Shown piece after piece: positions 1 to 8,815 of a DNA stretch of 64,000 bases. Source of the stretch: Bin5 sp965208965 (GTDB lineage Bacteria; Chloroflexota; Anaerolineae; Caldilineales; Caldilineaceae). The DNA lies in NCBI GenBank assembly GCA_965208965.1, contig OZ242384.1, positions 2,728,001-2,792,000 of the forward strand. The letters are read 5' to 3'. Every line of letters starts with the position of its first letter. The first letter of the stretch is position 1. The translations under genes and the position numbers were made by a program. The notes under the pieces were generated by a model. That model had not been told where the DNA came from. It saw only the letters and a program-made list of their open reading frames with translations, and made no database searches.

Positions 1-262
1 GTACTCGTCGGAGTAACGACCGACCAGGGAGAGTGGGAAAGCCACTCGCAGGGGGAAGGGAGACAGGTGAAGCTATGACAGCGAGTACGATGAGGGGGCG
101 CGCGATGCGAACAACTGAAACTGTACTCAATGTCCTGAGTGAATGGAACAAACTACTCAGCGTAGCTGATCTGAGAAAGCCGGATGATGGGAAACTATCA
201 CGTCCGGTTTGACCGGGGGCTTAGGGGAAAAGTGTCGAAAGATAACTCGCCCCTTTGCCTAC
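1..262 (+). mobile_element. Group II intron, 3' portion (domains V and VI)
   Basis: Domain V sits at about 178-210. It starts with the AGC catalytic triad, has a lower stem AGCCGGA/TCCGGTT, a two-base CG bulge and an upper stem TGATGG/CTATCA closed by a GAAA tetraloop, which is the diagnostic group II fold. A domain VI-like hairpin follows, with AGGGG (about 223-227) paired to CCCCT. The intron end is expected near the AC at 261-262. Bases 1-177 are presumably other intron domains, but I cannot fold them confidently. No reverse-transcriptase/maturase reading frame is present, so either the ORF lies upstream of the window or this is an ORF-less or truncated intron. Just downstream, homology to an internal part of the TerB-type gene begins at about 282, so the intron appears to interrupt or abut a decayed copy of that gene. 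Confidence 0.75.
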
Positions 263-281
263 CGAACTCGGGGGCAGGTCA

Positions 282-810
282 TTACACGCAATTAGGTCTT
301 GACAAAGGATTGGTTGCAAGCGATATTCACAATATTTCCATTAGCAGATTGCCGCGCCCGGCTCGAGCGAGCAAATCCCCCTCCACTACCCCGACTCAGC
401 CTGCTTCTTCCTTTGCTCTGGATCGCAATCTCTTGCAACTGCTCGAGGAGGAAACCAAGGAGGCCCAATCTGTTCTTGAGTCCATCTTCTCGGAGGAAGA
501 ATTCGCAGAAGATTTTGAAACTGATACGGCAACGACAGTGCCAATGAACAACGGGTCAAGTCCGGGGCTGGACACGCAATTTCAACAGCTGTACAACAAG
601 CTCATTTCTCAAGCAGAATGGAGCCATGAGGAGTTGCAAGGACTCTGCGATGGCCTCCATCTAATGACCGAGGGGGCTGTTGAAACGATCAATGACTGGG
701 CATTTGAACACGTCAACGCGCCTTTGATCGAAGACGGCAGTACCGTCTACGTTGACATTGAGCTCGCGGAAGAGATAGCCGCATTGCAGACACAAGAGCA
801 GTTGCCATGA
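282..810 (+). pseudogene. Truncated duplicate of TerB-type protein, C-terminal part
   Basis: This frame encodes about 175 residues that match the last 175 residues of the intact TerB-type protein encoded at 1278-4112. Shared stretches include SRLPRP, EAQSVLES, PGLDTQ, CDGL, GAVETINDWAF and EEIAALQ. Its N-terminal 770 residues are missing and the group II intron end lies immediately upstream. Divergence from the intact copy is spread along the sequence and includes small indels, so the duplication is not recent or the copy came from a relative. The reading frame is still open to a normal stop that overlaps the next start as ATGA, the junction type expected if the ancestral locus had the same gene order. 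Confidence 0.8.
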
Positions 811-955
811 GCACAAGACGAACGCGCATCAGAACCGGAGCACGGGACTCAATCATCCAATCGTCCAAGGCCGGAGTTGCTCCCCGTGTCGGCATCCAAC
901 ACATACAGGTCGGACGCGTCAACGAGATAGGAGCGATATACAATAATATCGGACG
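807..955 (+). pseudogene. Truncated duplicate of BrxD-like ATPase, N-terminal fragment
   Basis: The first roughly 45 codons match the start of the BrxD-like ATPase at 4115, sharing RRTRIR, KAGVAPRVGIQHIQVGRVNEI and the spacing between them. Homology then fades at about 950, before the Walker A motif, and the frame runs on as unrelated sequence to 1040. The start overlaps the stop of the preceding TerB fragment (ATGA), mirroring the order of the intact pair at 4112/4115. With no P-loop left it cannot act as an ATPase. It is best read as the scar of an older cassette copy that lost its middle. Confidence 0.8.
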
Positions 956-1021
956 CAGGCCAGGGAACCGGCCACCGGCACGCTGGCTTCTGAAAGGAAG
1001 CGCTGGACTGGGGCTTGGAAA

Positions 1022-1257
1022 ATGCGAAAGTCTCAGTTAAAGGGTTTCATTCTGACGCTGGTATTTGGTCTACTTGGATTGTTTTACTCAACTATCCGGG
1101 CAGGCCTGGCATTAACGGTCGCTGCAACTGTCCTTGGGGCGGTTTGCTCGAGAGCGCCGCTGAGCCTCTCGCCTGTTTCCGTCATCGTCAGCGTGTTCGC
1201 CATAGGAAACATAACATGAAGGCAAAACAGGAACTGCAAGAGCTGGTTCGGAAGTAA
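1022..1257 (+). pseudogene. Small membrane protein, probably frameshifted near its end
   Basis: The frame from the ATG at 1022 gives 65 residues with two hydrophobic segments (about 8-24 and 27-41) and a hydrophobic C-terminal stretch, ending early with AIGNIT. One base inserted near 1208 (GGAAACATAAC read as GGAAACCATAAC) would continue the frame as AIGNHN followed by MKAKQELQELVRK, ending at 1257 and giving 78 residues. From memory, small membrane proteins with an FGxLGLFYS motif commonly end in an AVNxHN motif, and this suggests the shift; I could not align them here. The gene lies between the decayed cassette copy and the intact TerB-type gene, which starts 20 bp downstream. Function unknown. 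It could instead be a genuine 65-residue protein. Confidence 0.5.
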
Positions 1258-1277
1258 AGCAGGTTGAACAGGGGATA

Positions 1278-4112
1278 ATGACCGCCGAAGAGGAATTGCG
1301 GATGGCCGAAATGATCGAAAGTCGCAAAAGAGTGGCAGAATTTCTGTCAAGTATGGCGGATATGACAGAGGAAGAAATGGCTGATCTTCACTTTGATCAT
1401 CCGGGATTCGTGGATGGCGAACATTTCACGGCTTATGTTAAAGAGGTTAAGCAACTGAAAAGAGAAAAGCGGCACGAGGAAGCCATCGCGCTGCTGCTCA
1501 AGTTGATTGCCGCGACCGAAGCTGAGTCGAGAGATCCGGGAGGGGCCGACCGCGTAGCCCCCTGGTATTACGAACAGCTTGCTATCATCTATCGCAAGGA
1601 AAGACGATTTGCCGATGAAGTGGCGGTACTGGAACGGTATGAGGATCAATGCAACCAGCTGGGAAGAAGCGCCGGCAGGCTTGCAGAGCGTCTGACAAAA
1701 GCAAGAGCAAAGAACGAGAAAGCAGCCAGGACATCGAAAGCAATCCCCAACCCTGTTGCGGGCTTCCTGATCGAAGGTGTGGAAGAGGGGACGAAAACGG
1801 ATAAGCCGCCATTGGCAGGCGTTCGAAGCCTTGCCGAGTTCCTGGAAAAAGCAAAATCCATATTCCCAGAACTGATCGAATTCCGAATTGACCTGTCAGA
1901 AGGGTTTTTTCCAAAACCCAGGGCCAAAAACCAGCAGCCGGCCAGATGGGTCCAGCCCGGTGAAACGGTCAAGATAGGCAACTTTGCAATTCGGCGCGGA
2001 TTCTTCTACGTTGGCGGCCACTTGAAGAGTCTGGACCCTTTCGAATTGGATAACGACCCCTCACTGGTGGACCCCACTCTGGACGTTGACGCCGACGCAA
2101 CCGAGTACGTCGGTGAACGACCGGAATACTGGTTTGGTTATGGCAGTTTCACCCCCCAAGACCGCGCGGAATTTCTTGCTTGGCTGGCCAGCGACCGCAG
2201 TGACCCCGAAACATTCATAGATTATGTCCTTCTCTACTTTTGTGGTATCGAGAGACGACTATTGGTCGATGATATGGATGGAACGGTTTCAGATGACGAA
2301 CGAAAGGCCCTGATGCAAGAGCTAAGTCGGTTGAAAAGCGTCTATGGCGGCCATCGTTCCTTTAGAAACTGCGTTTCCAGATTGCTTTCATATGTCTGGG
2401 CCATCAACTATCGAAAATTTGACGAGCCACCGGACGATGACCTGTTGTTTGCGAAAAGCAGTTTTAACCCGGCGCTCAAAGTTGCGCTCGCGGAAACCGC
2501 CCAAAGTGGAGAGCCTGTTCGGGCGGAGTTAGCCCTGGCCTGGGTAAGAAGTCACCCGGACTTCACATTGCGCACCCCCGCGCGGCGCTGCCCGGAACTA
2601 TACGATACGCTCTTCAAGATGCGTTACAACCAAGAATTCGGCGCCGGCTTGACCCTGAGACCGGGCAGAGCCAAGTTGAGACTCGAATACTATCCGGCCA
2701 ACCCGGCCCTGGAGTACTTGATTCCTGCTCCCGATCTTGATCTGCCTGATGTCAGTCGCCGGAAAGCGCCATTCAATAAACTGATAATCCTGGCCGGGTC
2801 TTGCGCCGATGAACTGGATTCATTCAGCCGATTTCTTGGCAAAACCGGCAACTCACCTGAGTCTCTGCAAGCCCTTTCTCTCCTCCCCGATGATCTGGTT
2901 TCACTGCGGCCCTATTCCGAACTTGAACGGTTTAAGGTTTGGGTGAAGACGAAGCTATCCGATTCCGGCGGCACGGCCTCAGCACAGTCGATGGCTGACC
3001 GCACATTGGGAAAAGAGCGGCTTGATCAACACAATATAGCCCATTTCGAAAGTTTGGTTTCGGTAGTGTCGCTGCTGAGCCAACTTGGCAAGGAGGCCCC
3101 CTCCGCAATCAATCGCAAAGAAGCTCAGATGCTGTTGAACATCGCAGAGAAGGCCGGCTATGGCATCGCGCCGGATATCCGCTTCCATCATGCCAAGCCC
3201 GATATTGACGGCAAAATTGCGCTGTTTGCCGGCGGGCACGGACCAAATTTTGCGCCGTCCAGTGAGTTCAACAAAGTCGTGACCATGCTACGACTGGGCG
3301 CCCTGGTCGCTGTCGCTGACGAATACATCAACGACTCTGAGGTAAGCGCTTTGAACGATGCAATTGCCCATAACAGTCGGCTTACGGAAACTGAAAAACG
3401 CTCGCTTTATGCCTACATGCTTTGGCGACTGCATACACCTCCCGGCAAGACGGGTCTGAAGAAGCGTCTGGATGCGCTCAGCGCCAGCGAAAAGGTTGCC
3501 ATCAGCCATGTATTGGTCGGCGTAGCCCTGGCTGACGGCAAGATCGATTCCGCAGAAATCAGGCAACTTGAAAAACTTTACACGCAGTTGGGTCTCGACA
3601 AAGCGATGGTCGCCCGCGATATTCACAGCCTTGCTTCCAGCAGGTTGCCACGCCCGGAGCGAAAGAGCGACACCTCATCTGCAACCCCGATCAAGGCGCA
3701 GGACGGCTCCACCTCTTCCTTCTCATTAGACTATGAACTGTTGCGCCGGTACGAAGAGGAAACCAGAGAGGCCCAATCCGTCCTCGAGTCGATTCTCGTG
3801 GATGAAGATCCTATCGAAGAATTTGACAATGAAACATCGACCGCAGCGCCGACCGGCAGCGGGTCAATTCCCGGATTGGATACCCAATATCGACGCCTTT
3901 TCGACAAGCTCATTGCCAAAGAAGAATGGACGCATGAGGAGATGGCGAGGCTCTGCGATGGCCTGCAGGTGATGACCGACGGGGCAGTTGAAACGATCAA
4001 TGACTGGGCGTTTGCGCATGTCGGCGCACCGCTGATTGAAGAAGGCAGCGCCGTCCACATTGATATTGAAATCGTCGAAGAGATTGCGGCCTTGCAGTCA
4101 CAGGGGCAATAA
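1278..4112 (+). CDS. TerB-N/TerB-C domain protein of a helicase-associated cassette
   Basis: A 944-residue protein. Residues about 55-165 form TPR-like helices. Residues about 215-410 resemble the TerB-N domain, with Trp/Tyr-rich motifs such as EYWFGYGSF. A TerB-like helical domain lies at about 640-790 and carries the family's acidic motifs (VAVADEYINDSE and VALADGKIDSAE), known in TerB proteins as possible metal-binding positions. The tail (about 800-944) is charged and ends with a conserved GAVETINDWAF motif. It has no signal peptide, so it is cytoplasmic. The stop is 2 bp from the next ATG, and the ATPase and helicase genes follow as one operon. TerB domains are linked to tellurite resistance and phage or stress responses. 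A scaffold or sensor role here is inferred. The last 175 residues are duplicated at 282-810. Confidence 0.75.
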   Translation: MTAEEELRMAEMIESRKRVAEFLSSMADMTEEEMADLHFDHPGFVDGEHFTAYVKEVKQLKREKRHEEAIALLLKLIAATEAESRDPGGADRVAPWYYEQLAIIYRKERRFADEVAVLERYEDQCNQLGRSAGRLAERLTKARAKNEKAARTSKAIPNPVAGFLIEGVEEGTKTDKPPLAGVRSLAEFLEKAKSIFPELIEFRIDLSEGFFPKPRAKNQQPARWVQPGETVKIGNFAIRRGFFYVGGHLKSLDPFELDNDPSLVDPTLDVDADATEYVGERPEYWFGYGSFTPQDRAEFLAWLASDRSDPETFIDYVLLYFCGIERRLLVDDMDGTVSDDERKALMQELSRLKSVYGGHRSFRNCVSRLLSYVWAINYRKFDEPPDDDLLFAKSSFNPALKVALAETAQSGEPVRAELALAWVRSHPDFTLRTPARRCPELYDTLFKMRYNQEFGAGLTLRPGRAKLRLEYYPANPALEYLIPAPDLDLPDVSRRKAPFNKLIILAGSCADELDSFSRFLGKTGNSPESLQALSLLPDDLVSLRPYSELERFKVWVKTKLSDSGGTASAQSMADRTLGKERLDQHNIAHFESLVSVVSLLSQLGKEAPSAINRKEAQMLLNIAEKAGYGIAPDIRFHHAKPDIDGKIALFAGGHGPNFAPSSEFNKVVTMLRLGALVAVADEYINDSEVSALNDAIAHNSRLTETEKRSLYAYMLWRLHTPPGKTGLKKRLDALSASEKVAISHVLVGVALADGKIDSAEIRQLEKLYTQLGLDKAMVARDIHSLASSRLPRPERKSDTSSATPIKAQDGSTSSFSLDYELLRRYEEETREAQSVLESILVDEDPIEEFDNETSTAAPTGSGSIPGLDTQYRRLFDKLIAKEEWTHEEMARLCDGLQVMTDGAVETINDWAFAHVGAPLIEEGSAVHIDIEIVEEIAALQSQGQ

Positions 4113-4263
4113 CGATGGCCAGCCGACGAACGCGCATCAGAGCCAGGGAGCGGGACGCAATCATCCAGTCACTCAAGGCCGGCGTTGCCCCTCGCGTCGG
4201 CATCCAGCACATACAGGTCGGGCGCGTAAACGAGATTGAATCGATCAACAGAGATGTCGACCG
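3578..4263 (+). repeat. Direct repeat of cassette junction, copy B
   Basis: Partner of copy A (282-955). It lies wholly within coding sequence: the last 175 codons of the TerB-type gene and the first 45-50 codons of the BrxD-like gene. Confidence 0.8.
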
Positions 4264-5425
4264 CATCGCGCAAGGAGGATCCGCGTTTCGACTGATTATC
4301 GGCGAATATGGTTCCGGCAAGACCTTTTTCTTGAACGTGGTCAGGTCCATCGCTCTCGAGAAACAGCTGGTGACGGTCAACGCGGACTTGGCGCCAAACA
4401 GACGGATTCACGCATCCGCAGGCCAGGCCCGAGCTCTCTACTCCGAACTTATGCGCAACATGGCGACCCGGAACAGGCCACAGGGCAACGCCCTGACCGC
4501 CGTTGTCGAGAAATTTGTAAATCTCGCCCTGCAGGAAGCCGACAAAAGGGGCGTCACCGTTTCTTCCATTATCAATGATCGTCTTTCATCGCTTGCCGAA
4601 CATGTCGGCGGCTACGATTTCGCCAAGGTGATTGAAGCCTACTGGCAGGGTCATGAGAGCGGTGATGACGAACTGAAGTCAAACGCCATACGCTGGCTGC
4701 GCGCGGAATTCTCGACAAGAACCGATACGCGCAAGGCGCTTGGCGTGCGCGACTTCATTTCGGATACATCCTTTTACAGCAGTCTGAAGATCATGAGTCT
4801 GCTCGTGAGGCAGGCCGGGTATCGAGGTCTACTGGTCTGCCTGGACGAAATGGTAAATCTCTACAAACTCAGCAGCACACGGGCCCGCCTGTCGAACTAC
4901 GAACAGATTTTGTGGATTCTCAACGACTGTCTTCAGGGCACTGCCGAACGCATGGGGTTTCTGCTGGGTGGCACGCCCGAGTTTCTCCTTGACACGCGCA
5001 GAGGACTTTACAGCTATGAGGCGCTACAGTCTCGGTTGGCTGAAAACAGTTTTGCGCAGAGAGCGGGTGTTGTCGATTACTCCTCTCCTACCCTTCGCTT
5101 GGCCAACCTGACACCTGAAGAAGTCTACATCCTCTTGCAAAACATCAGGCGCGTATTCGCCTCGGGCGATGAAACGCAATATCTCGTTCCAGATGAAGCT
5201 CTGGAGGCATTTCTGCGCCACTGCAGCAACACGATCGGAGATGCTTATTTCCGAACCCCGCGCAATACGATCAAGGCATTTGCCGACATGCTGTCGGTCT
5301 TGGAGCAGAACAGAGATATTGAGTGGCAGGATCTGATCAGTTCCATTGACATCTCGGAAGACAGAGCCAGCGATATGCCCGAGATGGAGGATTCCACAGA
5401 CAACTTGGCCAACTTCACTCTGTGA
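4115..5425 (+). CDS. BrxD-like P-loop ATPase (DUF2791-type)
   Basis: A 436-residue protein that matches the ATP-binding family known as BrxD in BREX loci. It has Walker A GEYGSGKT at about 64-71, followed by FFLNVVRSIA. The family stretch NADLAPNRRIHASAGQA comes next, and a Walker B-like VCLDEMVNLY lies near 241-250, consistent with an AAA+-type core. The ATG lies 2 bp after the TerB-type stop. The next gene overlaps its stop as GTGACAATG, so the three genes are translationally coupled. In BREX, BrxD pairs with the helicase BrxHI. That pairing is kept here, but no PglX, PglZ, BrxC or BrxL is in the window. DNA-loading or licensing of the helicase is an inference. The 5' end is duplicated at 807-955. 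Confidence 0.82.
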   Translation: MASRRTRIRARERDAIIQSLKAGVAPRVGIQHIQVGRVNEIESINRDVDRIAQGGSAFRLIIGEYGSGKTFFLNVVRSIALEKQLVTVNADLAPNRRIHASAGQARALYSELMRNMATRNRPQGNALTAVVEKFVNLALQEADKRGVTVSSIINDRLSSLAEHVGGYDFAKVIEAYWQGHESGDDELKSNAIRWLRAEFSTRTDTRKALGVRDFISDTSFYSSLKIMSLLVRQAGYRGLLVCLDEMVNLYKLSSTRARLSNYEQILWILNDCLQGTAERMGFLLGGTPEFLLDTRRGLYSYEALQSRLAENSFAQRAGVVDYSSPTLRLANLTPEEVYILLQNIRRVFASGDETQYLVPDEALEAFLRHCSNTIGDAYFRTPRNTIKAFADMLSVLEQNRDIEWQDLISSIDISEDRASDMPEMEDSTDNLANFTL

Positions 5426-7651
5426 CAATGAACGACGAATTTTCACTCTTGCATCCCGCTGTTCAAAGATGGGTCTACAAACAGGGATGGAGAGACCTGC
5501 GGGCGATTCAGAAGAGTGCCATCAGGCCGATTCTTTCCGGTAGATCAGACGTCGTAATTAGTGCGCCAACAGCCGGCGGAAAGACGGAGGCCGCCTTTCT
5601 GCCTGCCTGCAGTGCCACAGCAGGCGAGTCCGATGGTTTTGGCATTCTGTACATAAGCCCGTTGAAGGCTTTGATCAATGATCAGTACCGCCGCCTGGAG
5701 AGTCTCTGCGAAATGCTGGAAATGAAGGTGACTCCCTGGCATGGCGACAGCCCCCAGTCCAAAAAGAGGGCTGCCAGGCAATTTCCTGAAGGCATTTTGC
5801 TCATTACGCCAGAATCACTTGAGGCTCGGCTCATTCGAGATGCCGGATGGGTACGGGCAGCGTTTGAGTCACTAAAGTACGTCGTCATTGACGAGTACCA
5901 TGCCTTTATAGGTTTCGAGCGTGGTCACCATCTCCAATCTCTGCTCACTCGGTTGGAACATCTCCTCGGTCGTCAACGAATCCCTATCCCTAGACTAGCG
6001 CTAAGTGCCACATTGGGAGATATGGATGGCGTCCTGCGTTTCTTGAGACCGGACAATGACTTCCCATGCAAGCTAATTGTCGATTCGGAAGGTCGGGGTG
6101 CCTTGAGAATGCAGGTGCGAGGTTATATCGATTACGCTTCCAGCGAAACGCGCGCTCTCAACGAATTAACAGCCCCAACGGATCAACGGGTTGCCAGAGA
6201 TCTATTTGAGGTCCTGCGGGGCGACTCTCATCTCGTCTTCGCGAACAGTCGCGGGAGAACTGAACTTTATGCAGCGCTGCTAAGCGATTTATGCGAAAAG
6301 GATTTCCTGCCCAACGAATTCTTCCCCCACCACGGTTCGCTTTCCAAAGAGCTTCGCAGCGCTCTGGAACGTCGTCTGCAAAAAGAGAAGTTGCCCACAA
6401 CGGCTGTCTGTACTATGACTTTGGAACTGGGCATCGATATCGGCAAGGTCAACTCGATTGCGCAAGTCACTGCGCCGCACTCTGTGGCAAGCCTCCGGCA
6501 GCGACTGGGGCGCTCCGGTCGCCGTGGCGATTCTGCGCATGTTCATTGCCGAGAGGGAGTTGACTGCGAACGCAAGCCTTTCCGACAAACTGCGCATGGA
6601 ACTGCTCCAGTGCGTAGCGATGATCCGCCTTCTGCTCAGAAAATGGTACGAGCCTGCAGACACCCGATTGTTTCACTTTTCGACCCTCTTACACCAGATT
6701 CTCGCGATCATCGCCCAATGGGGAGGCGTGGGGGCAGACCAGCTATGGTCGCTGCTGTGCAGATTTGGCCCTTTCGAAAAGGTTACAGTAGAGCATTTCA
6801 AGACCCTGCTTACTGATATGGGCCAAAGGCGTCTGATAACGCAACTGTCCAGCGGTGAATTGGCCCTGGCAGAACAGGGTGAAAAACTGGTGAACCACTA
6901 TACTTTCTATTCGGTTTTCCATGCACCGCAGGATTATCGAATCGTCGTCAAGGAAGGCGGGAAGACGCTGGGGACTCTGCCTGTGGATTCCCCGGTAGCG
7001 CAGGAGCAACATATTGTATTTGGAGGCAGGCGTTGGAAAGTTATGGATATCGATGTTGAAAGAAAAGTGATTTATGTGTCTCCTGCAGCGGGGGGTAAGC
7101 CACCTGTATTCCATGGCAGTGGTATGTCTGTTCACGAGCGTGTTCGTCAGGAAATGTTGAAACTCTACTTGGAGGGAGATTGCCGGGTTGATGTCAGAGG
7201 GGCTAAGATTGATTTCATGGATGACACTGCGAGGAAGCTGTTTCAGGAAGGACTGACTACATTCCGCGATCTGAAGTTGGAAAGCAGGCGCATGGTCAGC
7301 AATGGAAAATATGTTTACCTGATTCCCTGGACGGGGGATCAGATCGTGAATACATTGACTATGCTGATGGTAAGAGCCGGTTACACAGCGAGTAATTTTG
7401 CAGGAATTATCGAAATCCACGATGCTTCTCATGCGGCAGTCTCCAAGCGCTTAAAGGCTTTTGTTGAGGATAGACGTGTAAGCAATACTGATCTGGCCAA
7501 ACTGATCAAGGACAAACAGACAGAGAAATACGATCATCTGTTACCTGAGAGCTTATTGGAAGAAGGGTATGGCGCTAAGGCGTTTGATGTGCCCGGCACA
7601 ATTGAATGGCTCACACAAGCCAACCGGATGAATCTACTGCAATCAGAGTGA
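5422..7651 (+). pseudogene. BrxHI/Lhr-like DEAD-box helicase, broken by a frameshift
   Basis: Two abutting frames form one superfamily 2 helicase. The first contains the Q-motif region, Walker A APTAGGKTEA (about 48-57), a DEYH box (157-160), SATLG (195), LELGIDIG, and LGRSGRRG (about 362-369). It then runs into unrelated residues HVHCREG. From about 6529 the other frame continues with ILRMFIAERE, the expected next segment, and runs to 7651 through the C-terminal region. The sequence at the break reads GGCGATTCTGCGCATG. Adding a second GATTCTGC (8 bp) restores RRGDSAILRMFIAERE and a 745-residue protein. Start is GTG 5422 or ATG 5428, overlapping brxD. As written, the product would lose everything after motif VI. 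Confidence 0.8.
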
Positions 7652-7863
7652 ACTCTGGGGGTCGTTGACATTTCTATGGGACAGATAAGATCCGGGCAAT
7701 CGATAGCTGGCAAGCGGGGACCGAAGGGAATCTGGCCGAGTGCCTATGCCAGCTGCTACCGCTGTATGTTCAATGCCCAACCTGGTCATTTCTTTTCCGA
7801 CGACTCTCAATTATGTTGTAGCAGTGGTTCTGTCTAAACAAGAATGAGGAGGCATTACCCAAA

Positions 7864-8781
7864 ATGATGCAACTAGGCTACGCCAGCGCCATCCTCCCCG
7901 ACCTCTCGCTCGAAGAGGTCATCCAATTCACCGCCGCCAATGGCTTCAGCACCGTCGAGCTCATGTGCTGGCCCGCCGGCAAAGCCGAGCGCCGCTACGC
8001 CGGAGTAACCCACATCGACGTCGTCGGCTTCACTGCAGCAGACGCCGCCCGCGTCAACGAGCTCGCCGCCTCCGCCGGCATCACCATCAGCGGACTCGGC
8101 TACTACCCCAACCCCCTGACCCCGGACCAGGACGAAGCCCAGGTCGCCATCGACCACATTAAACGCGTCATCGAGGCCTCCGCCCTGCTGGGCATCGGCA
8201 TCATGAACTCCTTCGTCGGCCGTGACTGGACCAAGTCCGTCGACGACAACTGGCCCCGCTTCCTCGAAGTCTGGACGCCCCTGATCCGCTTCGCCGAAGA
8301 CCACAACGTCAAGATCGGCATCGAGAACTGCCCCATGGCCTTCACTAACGACGAATGGCCCGGCGGCAAAAATCTGGCCCACACGCCCGCCATCTGGCGC
8401 CGTATGTTCGCTGACATCCCCAGCGACAACTTCGGCCTCAACTACGACCCCTCCCACATGATCTGGCAGCACATGGACTACCTCAAGCCGATCCGGGACT
8501 TCACCGACAAGCTCTTCCACGTCCACGCCAAAGACGTGCGCCTCGACAAGCACCGTCTCGACGAAGTCGGCATCATGGCCACCCCGCTCGAGTTCCACGT
8601 GCCCAAACTGCCCGGCCTGGGCGACATCGACTGGGGCCAGTTTTTCTCCGTTCTCAGCGATGTCGGCTACGACGGCCCCGTCTGCATCGAGGTCGAGGAT
8701 CGCGCCTACGAAGACTCACTCGAAAGCCGCAAGGCCTCCCTCGTCCAAAGCGGCCGCTATCTCAAGAACTTCATGCCATAG
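7864..8781 (+). CDS. Sugar phosphate isomerase/epimerase, xylose isomerase-like TIM barrel
   Basis: A 305-residue protein of the AP endonuclease 2/IolE-like TIM-barrel fold. It begins LGYASAILPDLSLEE and contains the usual metal/substrate strand ends: IGIENCPM, NYDPSHMIWQ, HVHAKD and CIEVED. These Glu, Asp and His residues form the divalent metal site in the family. A strong AGGAGG lies 11-16 bp before the ATG at 7864. No secretion signal. It is followed closely by a beta-lactamase-like gene and a D-aminoacylase-like gene on the same strand, suggesting a catabolic operon. The actual sugar or polyol substrate cannot be told from sequence. A 212-bp non-coding stretch separates it from the helicase. 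Confidence 0.8.
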   Translation: MMQLGYASAILPDLSLEEVIQFTAANGFSTVELMCWPAGKAERRYAGVTHIDVVGFTAADAARVNELAASAGITISGLGYYPNPLTPDQDEAQVAIDHIKRVIEASALLGIGIMNSFVGRDWTKSVDDNWPRFLEVWTPLIRFAEDHNVKIGIENCPMAFTNDEWPGGKNLAHTPAIWRRMFADIPSDNFGLNYDPSHMIWQHMDYLKPIRDFTDKLFHVHAKDVRLDKHRLDEVGIMATPLEFHVPKLPGLGDIDWGQFFSVLSDVGYDGPVCIEVEDRAYEDSLESRKASLVQSGRYLKNFMP

Positions 8782-8815
8782 CCGCAACGACCGGCCGAAC
8801 ACACGGAACCTGTCC

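Larger units (their letters stand above)
282..955 (+). repeat. Direct repeat of cassette junction, copy A
   Basis: About 670 bp that align, with a few small indels (net 12 bp), to 3578-4263. It covers the 3' end of the TerB-type gene and the 5' end of the BrxD-like gene. Two copies in direct orientation 3.3 kb apart could recombine and delete or amplify the intervening small membrane gene and TerB-type gene. Confidence 0.8.

Noticed and set aside
1278..5425. Calling the locus a complete BREX system.
   Set aside because: Only the BrxD- and BrxHI-like parts are present. PglX, PglZ, BrxC and BrxL homologues are absent from the window.
7873..8598. Long minus-strand open frame opposite the TIM-barrel isomerase gene, and similar ones at 22051-22779, 22966-23967 and 37878-38663.
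   Set aside because: These Gly/Val/Asp/Glu-rich frames come from strong third-position GC bias of the true genes on the other strand. They show no family features or ribosome sites.
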